Shown: in pieces, positions 7,680-16,227 of the stretch
Numbering within the stretch: position 1 is the stretch's first letter
Layout: each line of letters opens with the position of its first letter
DNA from: an uncultured Prevotellaceae bacterium
GTDB lineage: Bacteria > Bacteroidota > Bacteroidia > Bacteroidales > Bacteroidaceae
Reading direction: 5' to 3'
Length of the DNA stretch: 47,073 nt
Assembly: GCA_945831805.1 (NCBI GenBank)
Contig: CAMADY010000011.1
Span: 1-47,073 of the forward strand
Position numbers and translations under genes: made by a program
The notes under the pieces: model-generated
The model's database searches: none
What the model was told of the DNA's origin: nothing
Seen by the model: only the letters and a program-made list of their open reading frames with translations

Positions 7680-8915
7680 TTATTTCTTTATCAATTCTTC
7701 GAGGAAGCCGCCGGTCTCCTTGTAGCGTTCGAGGCGCGGAACGCTCTTGTAGTCCTTCAGTATCAGCAGCATCTCCGCCCTGTCATCCGGCGTCGGCTTG
7801 AGCATAAGCCGCGTATAGGCGAATGCCGTCAGCATTTGGTTGACACGCTGTCGCTCAGGTCCCTCGATGCTCTTGCTCTTCTTGTCGAGCGCAATCCAGA
7901 AGTCCGTGAACTCCTGTTTGTTGAGATACGCCTCCTGTTCCTCCTCTATCGTTCCGTAATACGGCAGCACGCGGTTGGTATCACGCACACGCTTCTCCAG
8001 AGAGAGGTAGTAGTCGCCTATCATCTTGCCTGCCACAGGGAAATACTTCTCGTAGAACTGCCTTACGAGAGCATCCACATTGGCATCGGGATTCATCATA
8101 AGCTTCGAGAGGACATACGACTGCACATCGTCGAAAGAGGAGTAGTCGTCGCCGCTACCGTTGATGAAGATGCCCTTTATCCCTGCGTTGCGATAGTAGC
8201 GGAAGCGCTCCTGCAGTATGCTGAGACACGGATAGGGCGAGAGGTAGTCGTCGAAGTTGCGGTCGTACTCCCACACATAGATCCTCGGCGTCATCTTCTT
8301 CCACGCCTTCATCGTAGCGTCGAACTTCCTGTAGCCGCCACTTTCGTTGAAGATATAACGGAAGGGTATGGTCATTGTGGTGAGGAACACGCCCGTATTC
8401 TTCGGCAGCGGCTTCGTCGGAGGCTCCATGGTGGAGTGGTATGCCGCCATATAGAACACGTGTCCGGGAAATCTCTTCGCCAGCTTCGTCACGAACTCCG
8501 CCACCGCCGGTGTGGCATTCGTGGCGGTATTACCCCTTACCCTGCAGGCCTGACACTGGCATGACTTCTTGTTGTCCTGCGGAAGGATAGAGAATCGCGC
8601 ACCCTTCGGTCCCCACTGGTCCATAATCCACTCCACCACCTTATTATATAATATAGGGGCGGAGAAGCAGTACTGCGACTCGTCGCGCTGTCCGTTGATG
8701 ACGGCGCACATGCTGTACGGCGTCTTCTTGCCTACGATGCGCCACAGATTATGTCCCCAGAGTCCCCAGTCGTTATCCACGTTGTGCGTATTCTCTATGG
8801 AATAATCCGCTGGAGTCTGGTTCGACGGAGTGCAGAGGGCACGGAACTCGAATGGTGACGACTGGGCATTCACCATCGTAGTGTATAGCAGTAGTATGAG
8901 AAGCAGTCTTACCAT
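7680..8915 (-). CDS. Secreted DUF4838-domain protein (glycosidase-like)
   Basis: A 411-residue exported protein with a signal peptide (1-17, ending VNA). The body resembles the DUF4838 family of Bacteroidota, which is related to alpha-glucuronidase and GH20-like TIM-barrel enzymes. Visible features are WGLWGHNLWRIVG, a CxCxxC cluster (KSCQCQACRVRG), FYMAAYHSTMEPP, YVWEYDRNFDDYLSPYPC and GIFINGSGDDYSSF with several Asp/Glu residues that could be catalytic. It starts 62 nt after the stop of the TPR/beta-barrel gene on the same strand. Synthase-dependent exopolysaccharide operons usually carry a glycoside hydrolase or lyase, and this protein is the candidate here (inference). Family membership is judged by eye; enzymatic activity is unproven. 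Confidence 0.7.
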   Translation of the reverse strand: MVRLLLILLLYTTMVNAQSSPFEFRALCTPSNQTPADYSIENTHNVDNDWGLWGHNLWRIVGKKTPYSMCAVINGQRDESQYCFSAPILYNKVVEWIMDQWGPKGARFSILPQDNKKSCQCQACRVRGNTATNATPAVAEFVTKLAKRFPGHVFYMAAYHSTMEPPTKPLPKNTGVFLTTMTIPFRYIFNESGGYRKFDATMKAWKKMTPRIYVWEYDRNFDDYLSPYPCLSILQERFRYYRNAGIKGIFINGSGDDYSSFDDVQSYVLSKLMMNPDANVDALVRQFYEKYFPVAGKMIGDYYLSLEKRVRDTNRVLPYYGTIEEEQEAYLNKQEFTDFWIALDKKSKSIEGPERQRVNQMLTAFAYTRLMLKPTPDDRAEMLLILKDYKSVPRLERYKETGGFLEELIKK

Positions 8916-8977
8916 AGAAAGTGTTGTGACAGGGTTAATGACCTTATTATGCGGCTGCGATTGCCTTACCTATATAT

Positions 8978-11911
8978 TTAGAAGCCGATATGCACCTTCG
9001 CACGGATGTTGAAGAGGTTGCTGTAGTCGGTTGCACCGTTGTCTCTCGTGAGGATATTCGAGCCCCACATTCCCGTGAAGACTCGCTGTGAGTTCTTCAT
9101 CGTGTGCCATGTAGCATCAAGGGAAGCGGCGATATGCCTGTTGAAAATCCAGTATAGTCCTGCACCGACGAACGTGCTGAGCTTTCCGAAGCCGCCCGGC
9201 ATAGCGTTGTCGAGAAGTTCCTGCTGCGGAGCATTGCCCACGCCGGCGAGGGCGAAGACATTTGTGCGGCTGTTCTCTATAGGATAGAACATTCCGCGGA
9301 CACTGCCATTGACGTAGTATCTGTCCATGATGAGGAATCCGTCAACGCCTCCACGTACGTCGAAGTTATTGATCTTCTTGCTTACTGCCACTCCTACCTG
9401 TCCGAGGTTGCGGTATTTGTCCGCAAAGATACGGCGGTATGCGGCATGCAGCTCTGGTATCCATCCGCTCTTCAGCTCGTATGATGCACCAATGTTTGCC
9501 GTTGCCTCAGCGAAGAACTTGCTGCCCCATGCGGCTCCAGCAAATACGGTCCATGGCTTACCATCGAAGTGATGCGTCCAGTCAACGCCAAGCTTAACGC
9601 CCGTGCCGCCTGAGAGGCCGTCGCTATTGCAGGCGGAAGGACGACCTGGAACATTGCCTTCAGCGACAAGAGCACCGCCGGGGATGCTTATTCCGTCACG
9701 TCCGGCATAGCCTATATTGAACTTCAGGTCATCGTGCTTCAGCCTTCTGGTATATGTAGCGAGGACATCCGACTGCGAATTGCCTCCGTTGCTTAGCTTT
9801 GCAGTGAGATAAGCTATCGACAGCTCATTGTCGAACATCTTTCCGCGCAGCTCCTCCAGGTGCTTTGAGTGCTCACGATAGTCCATCAGCGATGGCTTAT
9901 ACTCCCTCTGATAGACGTATGCCGAGTCATACTGGTGCATCTGTTCATACACGAGACCCTTCGTATGCAGCAGCTCCGTATTCGAATTGCTATAGACAAG
10001 GGCATGGTCAAGCTGTGAAAGTGCCTCCTGATAGTTCTTCTCCTTCGCCAGCTGCATAGCATACTGCGAACTTGCCACGGCGTATGTAGCCACGAGCAGC
10101 GAGTCGCCCATGAAGTTCTCCAGCTCCGGCTGCAGCAGGTTTATAGCCCCGGCATTATCGCCAGACCTGCTGAACACGTTAGCCTCCTTTACGATGAAGA
10201 ACGGATCCTCCGGGAAGCGTGCACGTCCTGCAATAACCATCTCCTCATAATCGTCATAGTTCTTCAGGATGTCCGATGTGGTAAGAGCCTGATGCAGCAG
10301 CTCGTTCGATGTAGAACACACCTTCAGCGCCGCCTTTGCTGCCTTGTCGGCCTGGTGTATCATGCCTCGTCTTATCATGCTGCGGATATACGGAATGGCA
10401 TATTCCTCATACTGATAGGCTATCAGCTCTGCCTGATGACCGTCGGTACTCTCCTCGAACGCCTTTCCAAGACGCCTCAGCGCAGCATCCGTCCTGCCCT
10501 CAGCATTATACACCATGGCTTTCTTCTGCACAAAGCCCTCAAACTCAAACTGCTTCTTCATGAGCGACAGCTGTTCGTGAGCCTGGTCAAAGCGGCGCGT
10601 CTCATAGAAGCAGTTGAAGAGTCGCATCATGGCAGCCTTCTTCACATCCATCTCCTTCGTGGTCTCCTGAATGAACTCCAGGTCCTCCATCGCGTCGTGA
10701 TACTGTCCGTAGTTCATGTTATCGATGGCGTTCTGGTACTTCATCTGGCAGAGATACTCCGTAGCATCGTAGTTCCTAGGATTGATCTTGTATATCTTTA
10801 CGAGGGCATTATACGCCGCGCTGCGGTTGCCGAGGCGACGGTTCACGATGTACTCCTTATAGAGGATATCCTCCGTCTCGCCCCTCATATCCTTCGCCTC
10901 ACGCACGTACATCAGAGCATCGTCGTAGTATCCGCGCGCTATGGACGTGTTGAGGAGATAGTTGAGGGCCTCGTTGTTATGCTGCTTCGCATAGACATTA
11001 GCCATAGAGGTGTACGGGTCGTTACGCTGGGCATTCTGCGCCGCCAGCAGTTCCGTGGCATCAATGGCAGAAGAGAGGTTGACGCCCTTGAACATACGCT
11101 CGCAGTCCTTGAGGTAGTTGACGGCCTCCGTATAGCGTCCTGCCTCCGAAAGGATGTCGGCACGCTTCTTCATCAGCGATACGTCCTTAGTCATCTTCGC
11201 ACCGCGTCCGGCTGCTTCGATGGCATCATCCGTGCGACCGTACTGCAGGAGCATGTTGACGAGCTGTGCATAGTATTCCTTCTTCTCCGGATAGGTCTGC
11301 ACGAGCTTCTCCATCGTCTCTATCTGATCTACCCCACTACCGCTGCGACGCATCTTCAGCAGGCGCTGCTCGTTGATGTAAGCCACGTCCTTCTTGACGA
11401 CCTCGTCGTTAGGGTATATCTGCTGAAGGCGGGTCAGCAGGCGCTCTGCCTCCTCGTTGTTACCTTGCATACGGTAGAGGTGGATCTTCTTTCTCCACCA
11501 CTTGCGGCTGTAAGGGTTGCGCTCCAGCAGTTCGTTGATGTAGCATATGGCACTGGAGTAGTTCTTCGTCTCCTCCTCCACGGCAATCATCAGCTCGCGA
11601 GCCGTTGAGTTACTCTGGTCCTCACGCAGCGACTTGACGAGATAGAAGCGCGCCTTGTCGTATTTCCTGTAGTGGAAATAGTAGCGGCCCATCAGCTCGT
11701 TCATGACGCTGCGGCTGCCGAACTCCGGCCAGCCCTCGTCAAGAATCTTCTTACCCTCCTCCCACTGCTGCTTGCCGAAAGCCTCGCGGGCGGTCTCCTC
11801 GTAATACTGCGGAGTATGTACCTTTGTAAACAGAGCACTGCTGTCCGTCGGCATGGCGAACAGCAGCAATACTGCGATGATGATATGTAGCGTTTTTTCT
11901 TTCATTGACAT
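8978..11911 (-). CDS. TPR-repeat protein with C-terminal outer-membrane beta-barrel (YaiO/PgaA/BcsC-like)
   Basis: About 977 residues from ATG 11911 (ATG 11905 is equally possible; a longer frame from 11941 overlaps the upstream gene). A signal peptide with hydrophobic core LHIIIAVLLLFAM is followed by roughly 680 residues of helical TPR-like repeats (motifs such as GRYTEAVNYLKDCERMF and NYQEALSQLDHALVY). The last 250 residues alternate polar and aromatic strands (KLGVDWTHHFDG, NIGASYEL, AALDATW-like) and end in Phe, typical of outer-membrane barrels and matching YaiO-family domains. The same layout, periplasmic TPR scaffold plus barrel, is seen in PgaA, BcsC and AlgK/AlgE, which export nascent polysaccharide. 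The gene follows the GT2 gene with 7 bases or fewer between stop and start, so the two are probably coupled. Confidence 0.85.
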   Translation of the reverse strand: MSMKEKTLHIIIAVLLLFAMPTDSSALFTKVHTPQYYEETAREAFGKQQWEEGKKILDEGWPEFGSRSVMNELMGRYYFHYRKYDKARFYLVKSLREDQSNSTARELMIAVEEETKNYSSAICYINELLERNPYSRKWWRKKIHLYRMQGNNEEAERLLTRLQQIYPNDEVVKKDVAYINEQRLLKMRRSGSGVDQIETMEKLVQTYPEKKEYYAQLVNMLLQYGRTDDAIEAAGRGAKMTKDVSLMKKRADILSEAGRYTEAVNYLKDCERMFKGVNLSSAIDATELLAAQNAQRNDPYTSMANVYAKQHNNEALNYLLNTSIARGYYDDALMYVREAKDMRGETEDILYKEYIVNRRLGNRSAAYNALVKIYKINPRNYDATEYLCQMKYQNAIDNMNYGQYHDAMEDLEFIQETTKEMDVKKAAMMRLFNCFYETRRFDQAHEQLSLMKKQFEFEGFVQKKAMVYNAEGRTDAALRRLGKAFEESTDGHQAELIAYQYEEYAIPYIRSMIRRGMIHQADKAAKAALKVCSTSNELLHQALTTSDILKNYDDYEEMVIAGRARFPEDPFFIVKEANVFSRSGDNAGAINLLQPELENFMGDSLLVATYAVASSQYAMQLAKEKNYQEALSQLDHALVYSNSNTELLHTKGLVYEQMHQYDSAYVYQREYKPSLMDYREHSKHLEELRGKMFDNELSIAYLTAKLSNGGNSQSDVLATYTRRLKHDDLKFNIGYAGRDGISIPGGALVAEGNVPGRPSACNSDGLSGGTGVKLGVDWTHHFDGKPWTVFAGAAWGSKFFAEATANIGASYELKSGWIPELHAAYRRIFADKYRNLGQVGVAVSKKINNFDVRGGVDGFLIMDRYYVNGSVRGMFYPIENSRTNVFALAGVGNAPQQELLDNAMPGGFGKLSTFVGAGLYWIFNRHIAASLDATWHTMKNSQRVFTGMWGSNILTRDNGATDYSNLFNIRAKVHIGF

Positions 11912-11918
11912 TCTATGT

Positions 11919-13355
11919 TTACTTTTTTTCTTCTGCGTCATCGTCCTCTACCTTGTAGCGAGTACGTGTCATGTTACCCCACGAAGCCTTGCGTTTGAAG
12001 AGGTAGTTGAAGTATCCGTTGAGTGAACAGAAGGTGATGAACGGGTGATATATGAACGGTTCGAACAGTGCAGCGAGGAGCAGGCGTCCGTAGGAACGTG
12101 TCCTGGTATATGAACTGCCGAGGATATAGTCGTAGAACACCACGAACTGCGACAGCAGTATGGCGAAGATATACACCATGACGAATACCGTCCAGAACGA
12201 CATCCAGTTTACGCCGCCAACGATGATGAGATATACGAACATCACGAATCCGATGCCCTCGATGATAGGTGCAAGGAACTCGAAGAGCAGTGCGTACGGC
12301 ATTGTCACCATGCCCAGTATCTTGTACTTCGGATTGAGCAGCATGTTGAAGTGCTGGTGCATCAGCTGTATCAGTCCTCTGCCCCAGCGTACGCGCTGTC
12401 TGTAGAGCACCTTGAACGTGGAAGGGCCCTCCGTCCAGCAGCAGGTGTGCGGTATCTGCACTACGCGGTACGGTCTGTTGAAGTCGCAGCAGTAGCGTAC
12501 CATGCGGTATATCATGTCCATATCCTCCGCAAACGAGTCGAAGCCGTAGCCGCCAGCAGCGATGACGATGTTCGTGTTGAAGAGTCCGTAGCCGCCCGAA
12601 ACGTTAGGCATGGCGTTGAAGTTGCTCCATCCCATCTTGCCGATGAGGAATGAGCGTTTGTACTCAAGGTCCTGGAAGACGGCAAGCGGATTGCTGGAGG
12701 CCTTGTACTCCACAATCTCGTTGTTCCTCAGCACGAAGCCGTTGCTCATGCTCATCGTGCCGCTGACGGCTATGATGTTATGGTTCAGCAGCACAGGGAA
12801 GATACACTGGTAGATGGCGTCCTTCGCAAGGATACAGTCACTATCGGTATTTATGAAGAACGGATACTGCACCACGTTGAGTCCGCCATTGACGGCATCT
12901 GCCTTCGTGCCGCCGTTCTCCTTATCCACAACGACGAGGTTGCGGTAGTGATAGTCCGTAGAACGGAAGAGGCGTCTGAACCTCTGGCAGTGTATGTGAT
13001 AGACGTAGTCGTAAGGCACCTCAATGAGGCTGAAGTTGTTGATAAGCTTCTCAAGGGTATCGTCGGTAGAGCCATCGTTGACGATGACAACCTCGAACTT
13101 CGGATAGTTCTGACGCAGCAGCGAGCGAACGTTCTCAACGATGTTCACGCCCTCGTTGTAGGCTGGTGCCACGATAGACACGCCCGGAGTGAACGGGCTT
13201 GTCTCAACCATCTGCTGGACATAGTCGAGCGTCCACCTACGGTAGTGGGTAGAATAGCGGTAGGCAAGGATCAGCAGCGCAACATAGCTGATGATCAGTG
13301 CCAGCGAATAGAAGAATACAAAGAATCCGTATGATGTAAACAGTATCTGCCACAT
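11919..13355 (-). CDS. Processive family 2 glycosyltransferase, membrane polysaccharide synthase
   Basis: A 478-residue GT2 enzyme of the cellulose/chitin/hyaluronan/poly-GlcNAc synthase type. There is one N-terminal membrane helix (about 10-32), a cytosolic GT-A domain and three or four C-terminal helices (about 340-440). Catalytic landmarks are VNDGSTDD (92-99), DSD (171-173), the acceptor-site Glu-Asp pair at 277-278 (FAEDMD) and QRVRW (320-324, the QxxRW motif of processive enzymes). It would polymerise a nucleotide sugar on the cytosolic face and extrude the chain. The polymer is unknown. It lies between a HEAT-repeat membrane protein and a TPR/beta-barrel protein, forming a cassette. 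No PilZ domain is present on the polypeptide. Confidence 0.92.
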   Translation of the reverse strand: MWQILFTSYGFFVFFYSLALIISYVALLILAYRYSTHYRRWTLDYVQQMVETSPFTPGVSIVAPAYNEGVNIVENVRSLLRQNYPKFEVVIVNDGSTDDTLEKLINNFSLIEVPYDYVYHIHCQRFRRLFRSTDYHYRNLVVVDKENGGTKADAVNGGLNVVQYPFFINTDSDCILAKDAIYQCIFPVLLNHNIIAVSGTMSMSNGFVLRNNEIVEYKASSNPLAVFQDLEYKRSFLIGKMGWSNFNAMPNVSGGYGLFNTNIVIAAGGYGFDSFAEDMDMIYRMVRYCCDFNRPYRVVQIPHTCCWTEGPSTFKVLYRQRVRWGRGLIQLMHQHFNMLLNPKYKILGMVTMPYALLFEFLAPIIEGIGFVMFVYLIIVGGVNWMSFWTVFVMVYIFAILLSQFVVFYDYILGSSYTRTRSYGRLLLAALFEPFIYHPFITFCSLNGYFNYLFKRKASWGNMTRTRYKVEDDDAEEKK

Positions 13356-13357
13356 AT

Positions 13358-13452
13358 TGGGTGTTGGGGGTTAGGTGGTGGGTGTTAGGTGATGGGTGGT
13401 GGGCGAAAAACTTATTCCTTATTCCTTTTTCCTTATTCCTTGTTACTTGTTA
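13358..13452. repeat. Low-complexity intergenic tract between the HEAT and GT2 genes
   Basis: On the minus strand, right after the HEAT stop codon, come AAGTAAC units, then AAGGAATAAGG/AAAAAGG units, then C-rich units of the form CACCCACCACCTAACCCCCA leading to the GT2 start. The C-rich part is closely similar to the leader of the hotdog gene at 3427-3445, and the AATAAGGAA part to in-frame insertions in the GH2 and ctpA-like genes. Confidence 0.7.
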
Positions 13453-13459
13453 CTTGACA

Positions 13460-14716
13460 TCACAGTCTCTGCAGCTGTGATAGCAGCACCTGAGAGTCAA
13501 TCTGGTCGATGAGCGTTCGCGTATCACTATCAGCCTCGCTTCTGACGATCTCGAAGAGTCGGCGACCCTCATTGCCGTAGTTGTAGAGACAGAGCAGCGC
13601 CGTAGCACGCGTCTCACGTGATGAGCTCGCCTCGTACGCCTTCTTGATGAACTCCGTCCGCTTGCCAGACATTATGGAGGTCAGGGCGCGGAGTATCTCG
13701 CGGCGGATGCGCTCTGGCTGATGGAAGTAGGTGGCTATCATCTCGTCCTCTGCGCTGATGTCGCGGAGCGTTGCCACTACCTGAATGGCAGCAGAGCGAA
13801 CCAGCGGCCTGTCAGAGAGGAAGTATTTCTTTACGTCAAGCTTCTCGTTGTCAGTACCCCAGTAAGCCACCTCGCTGACAAGGTATGCTGCCGACTCCTC
13901 GTTCTTCACGCGCTCAGAGAGGTTCAGGAAGTTTGGCATCCTGCGCTCACGGAACATCATCCAGCCGAAGATGTAGTTCAGCAGCATCGGGCGAAACAAG
14001 GACTGCGGCTCGTCGAGGTCCTCAAGGAGGTAGCGGTACGGCTCGTTCACGGAACATGTGATATAGTTCATACGCGCCATCATGCGGATCTCCGGATTAC
14101 TATGGTTCACGAAACTGGCAAGGCGGCCCTCGTTAACCGTAATCTGGAGCATCACCATCTTCTGAAGCGTCTTGAACACGTCCTTCTTGTGTAGAAGCTG
14201 CTGCTCGAAGAGGCGTATCACGCCAAGAACGGTAGCGAGCATCTGCATGTTAGGCAGATAGACAATCTCGTACATCTCCATACGCACCTTCTCAAGCATC
14301 TTTGAGTAGTAGTAAGGGTTGTTGCGCAGTATCTGGCGCTCTGTCCTCTCAAGCATATCCACAATCTGGTTGCGGTCGAGTTCCTCCGCACTACCGAGGA
14401 TCATGCGGAACTTATCGAGATAGTAGTCCTCCAGCTTTGCCTCGACAGCCTTGCTGCGGCGCTGCTTCATCACCTTGTACCAGAACATCATGAAGAGGAA
14501 TATCAGCATGATGCAGCTTACAAGGGTAAGGTTATACGACGTCACCATCTGCCAGCTGTAGCCGGAATAGAAACGCTCAACGAGATAATAGTAATACTTG
14601 ATTATTTCAAGACCCGAAAACTCCACCGGTTCAAATACTGAATCAGCGGCGTATGGCAATACTGACGATACAAGCGCGTCAGTAAGAGTATGCAGGTATG
14701 TATAAACTTCGCTCAT
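13460..14716 (-). CDS. Membrane-anchored HEAT-repeat protein of the polysaccharide cassette
   Basis: A 418-residue protein with one clear transmembrane segment (about 62-80, LTLVSCIMLIFLFMMFWY) followed by KQRR, placing the large C-terminal part in the cytosol. Residues about 90-418 are all-helical with HEAT-like pairs, for example LVRSAAIQVVATLRD, IRREILRALTSIMSG and ETRATALLCLYNYGNEG. No catalytic motif is seen. It is the first gene of the minus-strand run and sits 104 nt upstream of the GT2 synthase, so a scaffolding or regulatory role on the synthase is the simplest inference. A -7 element (TACCTTTG) lies 18 nt upstream of the start. Confidence 0.75.
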   Translation of the reverse strand: MSEVYTYLHTLTDALVSSVLPYAADSVFEPVEFSGLEIIKYYYYLVERFYSGYSWQMVTSYNLTLVSCIMLIFLFMMFWYKVMKQRRSKAVEAKLEDYYLDKFRMILGSAEELDRNQIVDMLERTERQILRNNPYYYSKMLEKVRMEMYEIVYLPNMQMLATVLGVIRLFEQQLLHKKDVFKTLQKMVMLQITVNEGRLASFVNHSNPEIRMMARMNYITCSVNEPYRYLLEDLDEPQSLFRPMLLNYIFGWMMFRERRMPNFLNLSERVKNEESAAYLVSEVAYWGTDNEKLDVKKYFLSDRPLVRSAAIQVVATLRDISAEDEMIATYFHQPERIRREILRALTSIMSGKRTEFIKKAYEASSSRETRATALLCLYNYGNEGRRLFEIVRSEADSDTRTLIDQIDSQVLLSQLQRL

Positions 14717-14733
14717 ATTTTGAAATATGACTG

Positions 14734-14741
14734 CAAAGGTA
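14734..14741 (-). promoter_or_regulatory. -7 promoter element for the HEAT/GT2 cassette
   Basis: TACCTTTG on the minus strand fits the Bacteroidota -7 consensus TAnnTTTG and lies 18 nt before the start codon, giving a very short leader. No good -33 TTTG is seen at the expected distance. Confidence 0.5.
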
Positions 14742-14825
14742 ATAATAAATTATTACATATCGAAGATATAGTTGTTAAAAGTAACAAAAAAAGCAATAAA
14801 TTATGGATTTACGAAACTTTTTTTG

Positions 14826-14833
14826 TACTTTTG
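14826..14833 (+). promoter_or_regulatory. -7 promoter element for the amidohydrolase gene
   Basis: TACTTTTG matches TAnnTTTG and lies 45 nt upstream of ATG 14879. It supports that ATG over an upstream in-frame start at 14690, which lies before this promoter. The -33 element is not obvious. Confidence 0.55.
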
Positions 14834-14878
14834 CACTCAAATCATATTATTTCAATAGTAAAAACATCATTTTTCATC

Positions 14879-16192
14879 ATGAGAACAAGACTATACAACG
14901 CCCGAATTCTGACAATGAACGAAGGCGAGGAAATCTTCCCGGGAGAACTCATCATCGAAGACTCCCGAATCACAGAAGTAATTAAATATGATACTAGCAG
15001 TGTTGTCAGCGGCAATGTATCCGATAGCGGCAGTGTTGTCAGCGGTGCTTCCGCTGACAGGGCGATAGACTGCGGCGGCAACCTCCTCATGCCGGGCTTC
15101 AAGAACGCCCACACCCACAGCGGCATGAGCGTACTCCGCTCCCTTGCCGACGACAAGCCCCTCTGGGACTGGCTCACGCAGGACATCTTCCCCGTGGAGG
15201 CAAAGATGACGGGCGAGGACATTTACTGGATGTCGCAGCTCTCTGTCCTCGAATACCTCACCTCCGGCATCACCGCATGCTTCGACATGTACATGAAGCA
15301 GGAGGACATAGCACGCTCCATGGACGACATCGGTTTCCGTTGCGTGCAGGTAGGTGCCGTCAACGATTTCGGCACTGCCATCGACTGGATCGACTACATG
15401 TACCAGAACTACAACAAGCCGGGGGCGTTAAACTCCTATATCCTTGGTTTTCACGCAGAATACACCACCAACCTTGAGCATCTCAAGCAGATTGCAGCCA
15501 TCGTCCAGAAGCACAAGGCACCGCTATATGTGCATGCCTGCGAGACAAAGTCGGAGGTGGAGGGCTGCGTTGAGCGCTACGGCAAGACTCCGGTCTGCTT
15601 CCTCGCATCCCTCGGAATGTTCGACTACGGCGGCGGCATCTACCACGGCGTACACATGTCGGAGGAAGATCTCTGCGTGATGCAGGAGAAGCATCTATGC
15701 GTAGTCACCAACCCAGGTTCGAACACGAAACTCGCTTCCGGCATAGCACCGATTTCCGAATACCTCAAGCGCAACATCCCTGTTGCCATAGGCACCGACG
15801 GACCGGCATCCAACAACTGCCTCGACTTCTTCCGTGAGATGTTCCTCGTCACCGGACTTGCAAAACTCCGCGAGGACAACGCTGCTGCGATAGATGCCAA
15901 GGAGGTGCTCCGAATGGCTACCGTCAATAGTGCCCGCGCCATGAATCTCACCGACTGCGAAACCCTCTCCGTTGGTCAGAAGGCAGACATCATAATGCTC
16001 GACCTCATGCAGCCTAACATGCAGCCTATCAACAACATCGAGAAGAACATCGTCTATAGCGGTTCGAAGCAGAACGTGAAGATGACGATGGTCAACGGAG
16101 TCATCCTCTACATGGACAACACCTTCTATACAGCCATCAAACCGGAGAATATTTACAAGAAGGTAGAAGAAATAAAGGGAAGGCTGATTTGA
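14879..16192 (+). CDS. mtaD: Amidohydrolase, 5'-methylthioadenosine/S-adenosylhomocysteine deaminase type
   Basis: A 437-residue metal-dependent amidohydrolase of the TRZ/ATZ/MtaD group. Metal ligands are seen in NAHTHSGM (His78, His80), HACETKSE, GVHMSEED and GTDGPASNN (Asp). The sequence pattern HTHSGMSVLR...DDKPLWDWL is typical of MTA/SAH deaminases, which convert MTA or SAH to the inosyl derivatives; related deaminases of guanine or cytosine remain possible. ATG 14879 was chosen because the family motif RLYNARILTMNEG starts there and the promoter lies just upstream. Residues 39-60 are a Ser/Val/Gly-rich insertion containing two copies of SVVSG; the second copy overlaps a perfect palindrome. 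It is convergent with speA. Confidence 0.82.
   Translation: MRTRLYNARILTMNEGEEIFPGELIIEDSRITEVIKYDTSSVVSGNVSDSGSVVSGASADRAIDCGGNLLMPGFKNAHTHSGMSVLRSLADDKPLWDWLTQDIFPVEAKMTGEDIYWMSQLSVLEYLTSGITACFDMYMKQEDIARSMDDIGFRCVQVGAVNDFGTAIDWIDYMYQNYNKPGALNSYILGFHAEYTTNLEHLKQIAAIVQKHKAPLYVHACETKSEVEGCVERYGKTPVCFLASLGMFDYGGGIYHGVHMSEEDLCVMQEKHLCVVTNPGSNTKLASGIAPISEYLKRNIPVAIGTDGPASNNCLDFFREMFLVTGLAKLREDNAAAIDAKEVLRMATVNSARAMNLTDCETLSVGQKADIIMLDLMQPNMQPINNIEKNIVYSGSKQNVKMTMVNGVILYMDNTFYTAIKPENIYKKVEEIKGRLI
15037..15059. repeat. In-frame palindrome inside the amidohydrolase gene
   Basis: A perfect 9-bp stem (TGTCAGCGG with CCGCTGACA) closes the loop TGCTT and encodes part of the insertion SVVSGASADR. Its core GCGG-TGCTT-CCGC is identical to that of the intergenic palindromes at 3960, 6966 and 7010, while the outer stem differs. 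A direct repeat GCAGTGTTGTCAGCGG-like segment (about 14998-15013 and 15030-15045) surrounds it. Confidence 0.7.
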
Positions 16193-16206
16193 GCCTTCCC
16201 TTTATT
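16171..16206 (+). terminator. Terminator spanning the amidohydrolase stop codon
   Basis: A perfect 15-bp stem (AATAAAGGGAAGGCT at 16171-16185 with its complement at 16192-16206) closes a 6-nt loop. The stop codon TGA (16190-16192) lies at the loop edge. A T-rich stretch (16220-16230) follows. It also separates the gene from the convergent speA. Confidence 0.75.
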
Positions 16207-16227
16207 CACTTTATAACGATTATTTTT

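Noticed and set aside
10292..11608. Long open frame (438 codons) on the plus strand
   Set aside because: It is antisense to the TPR/beta-barrel gene, rich in Leu, Val, His and Arg as expected from the complement of a GC-biased gene, and has no recognisable family or promoter.
14690..14878. N-terminal extension of the amidohydrolase to 14690
   Set aside because: It overlaps the divergent HEAT gene and lies upstream of the -7 element; the family motif begins at 14879.
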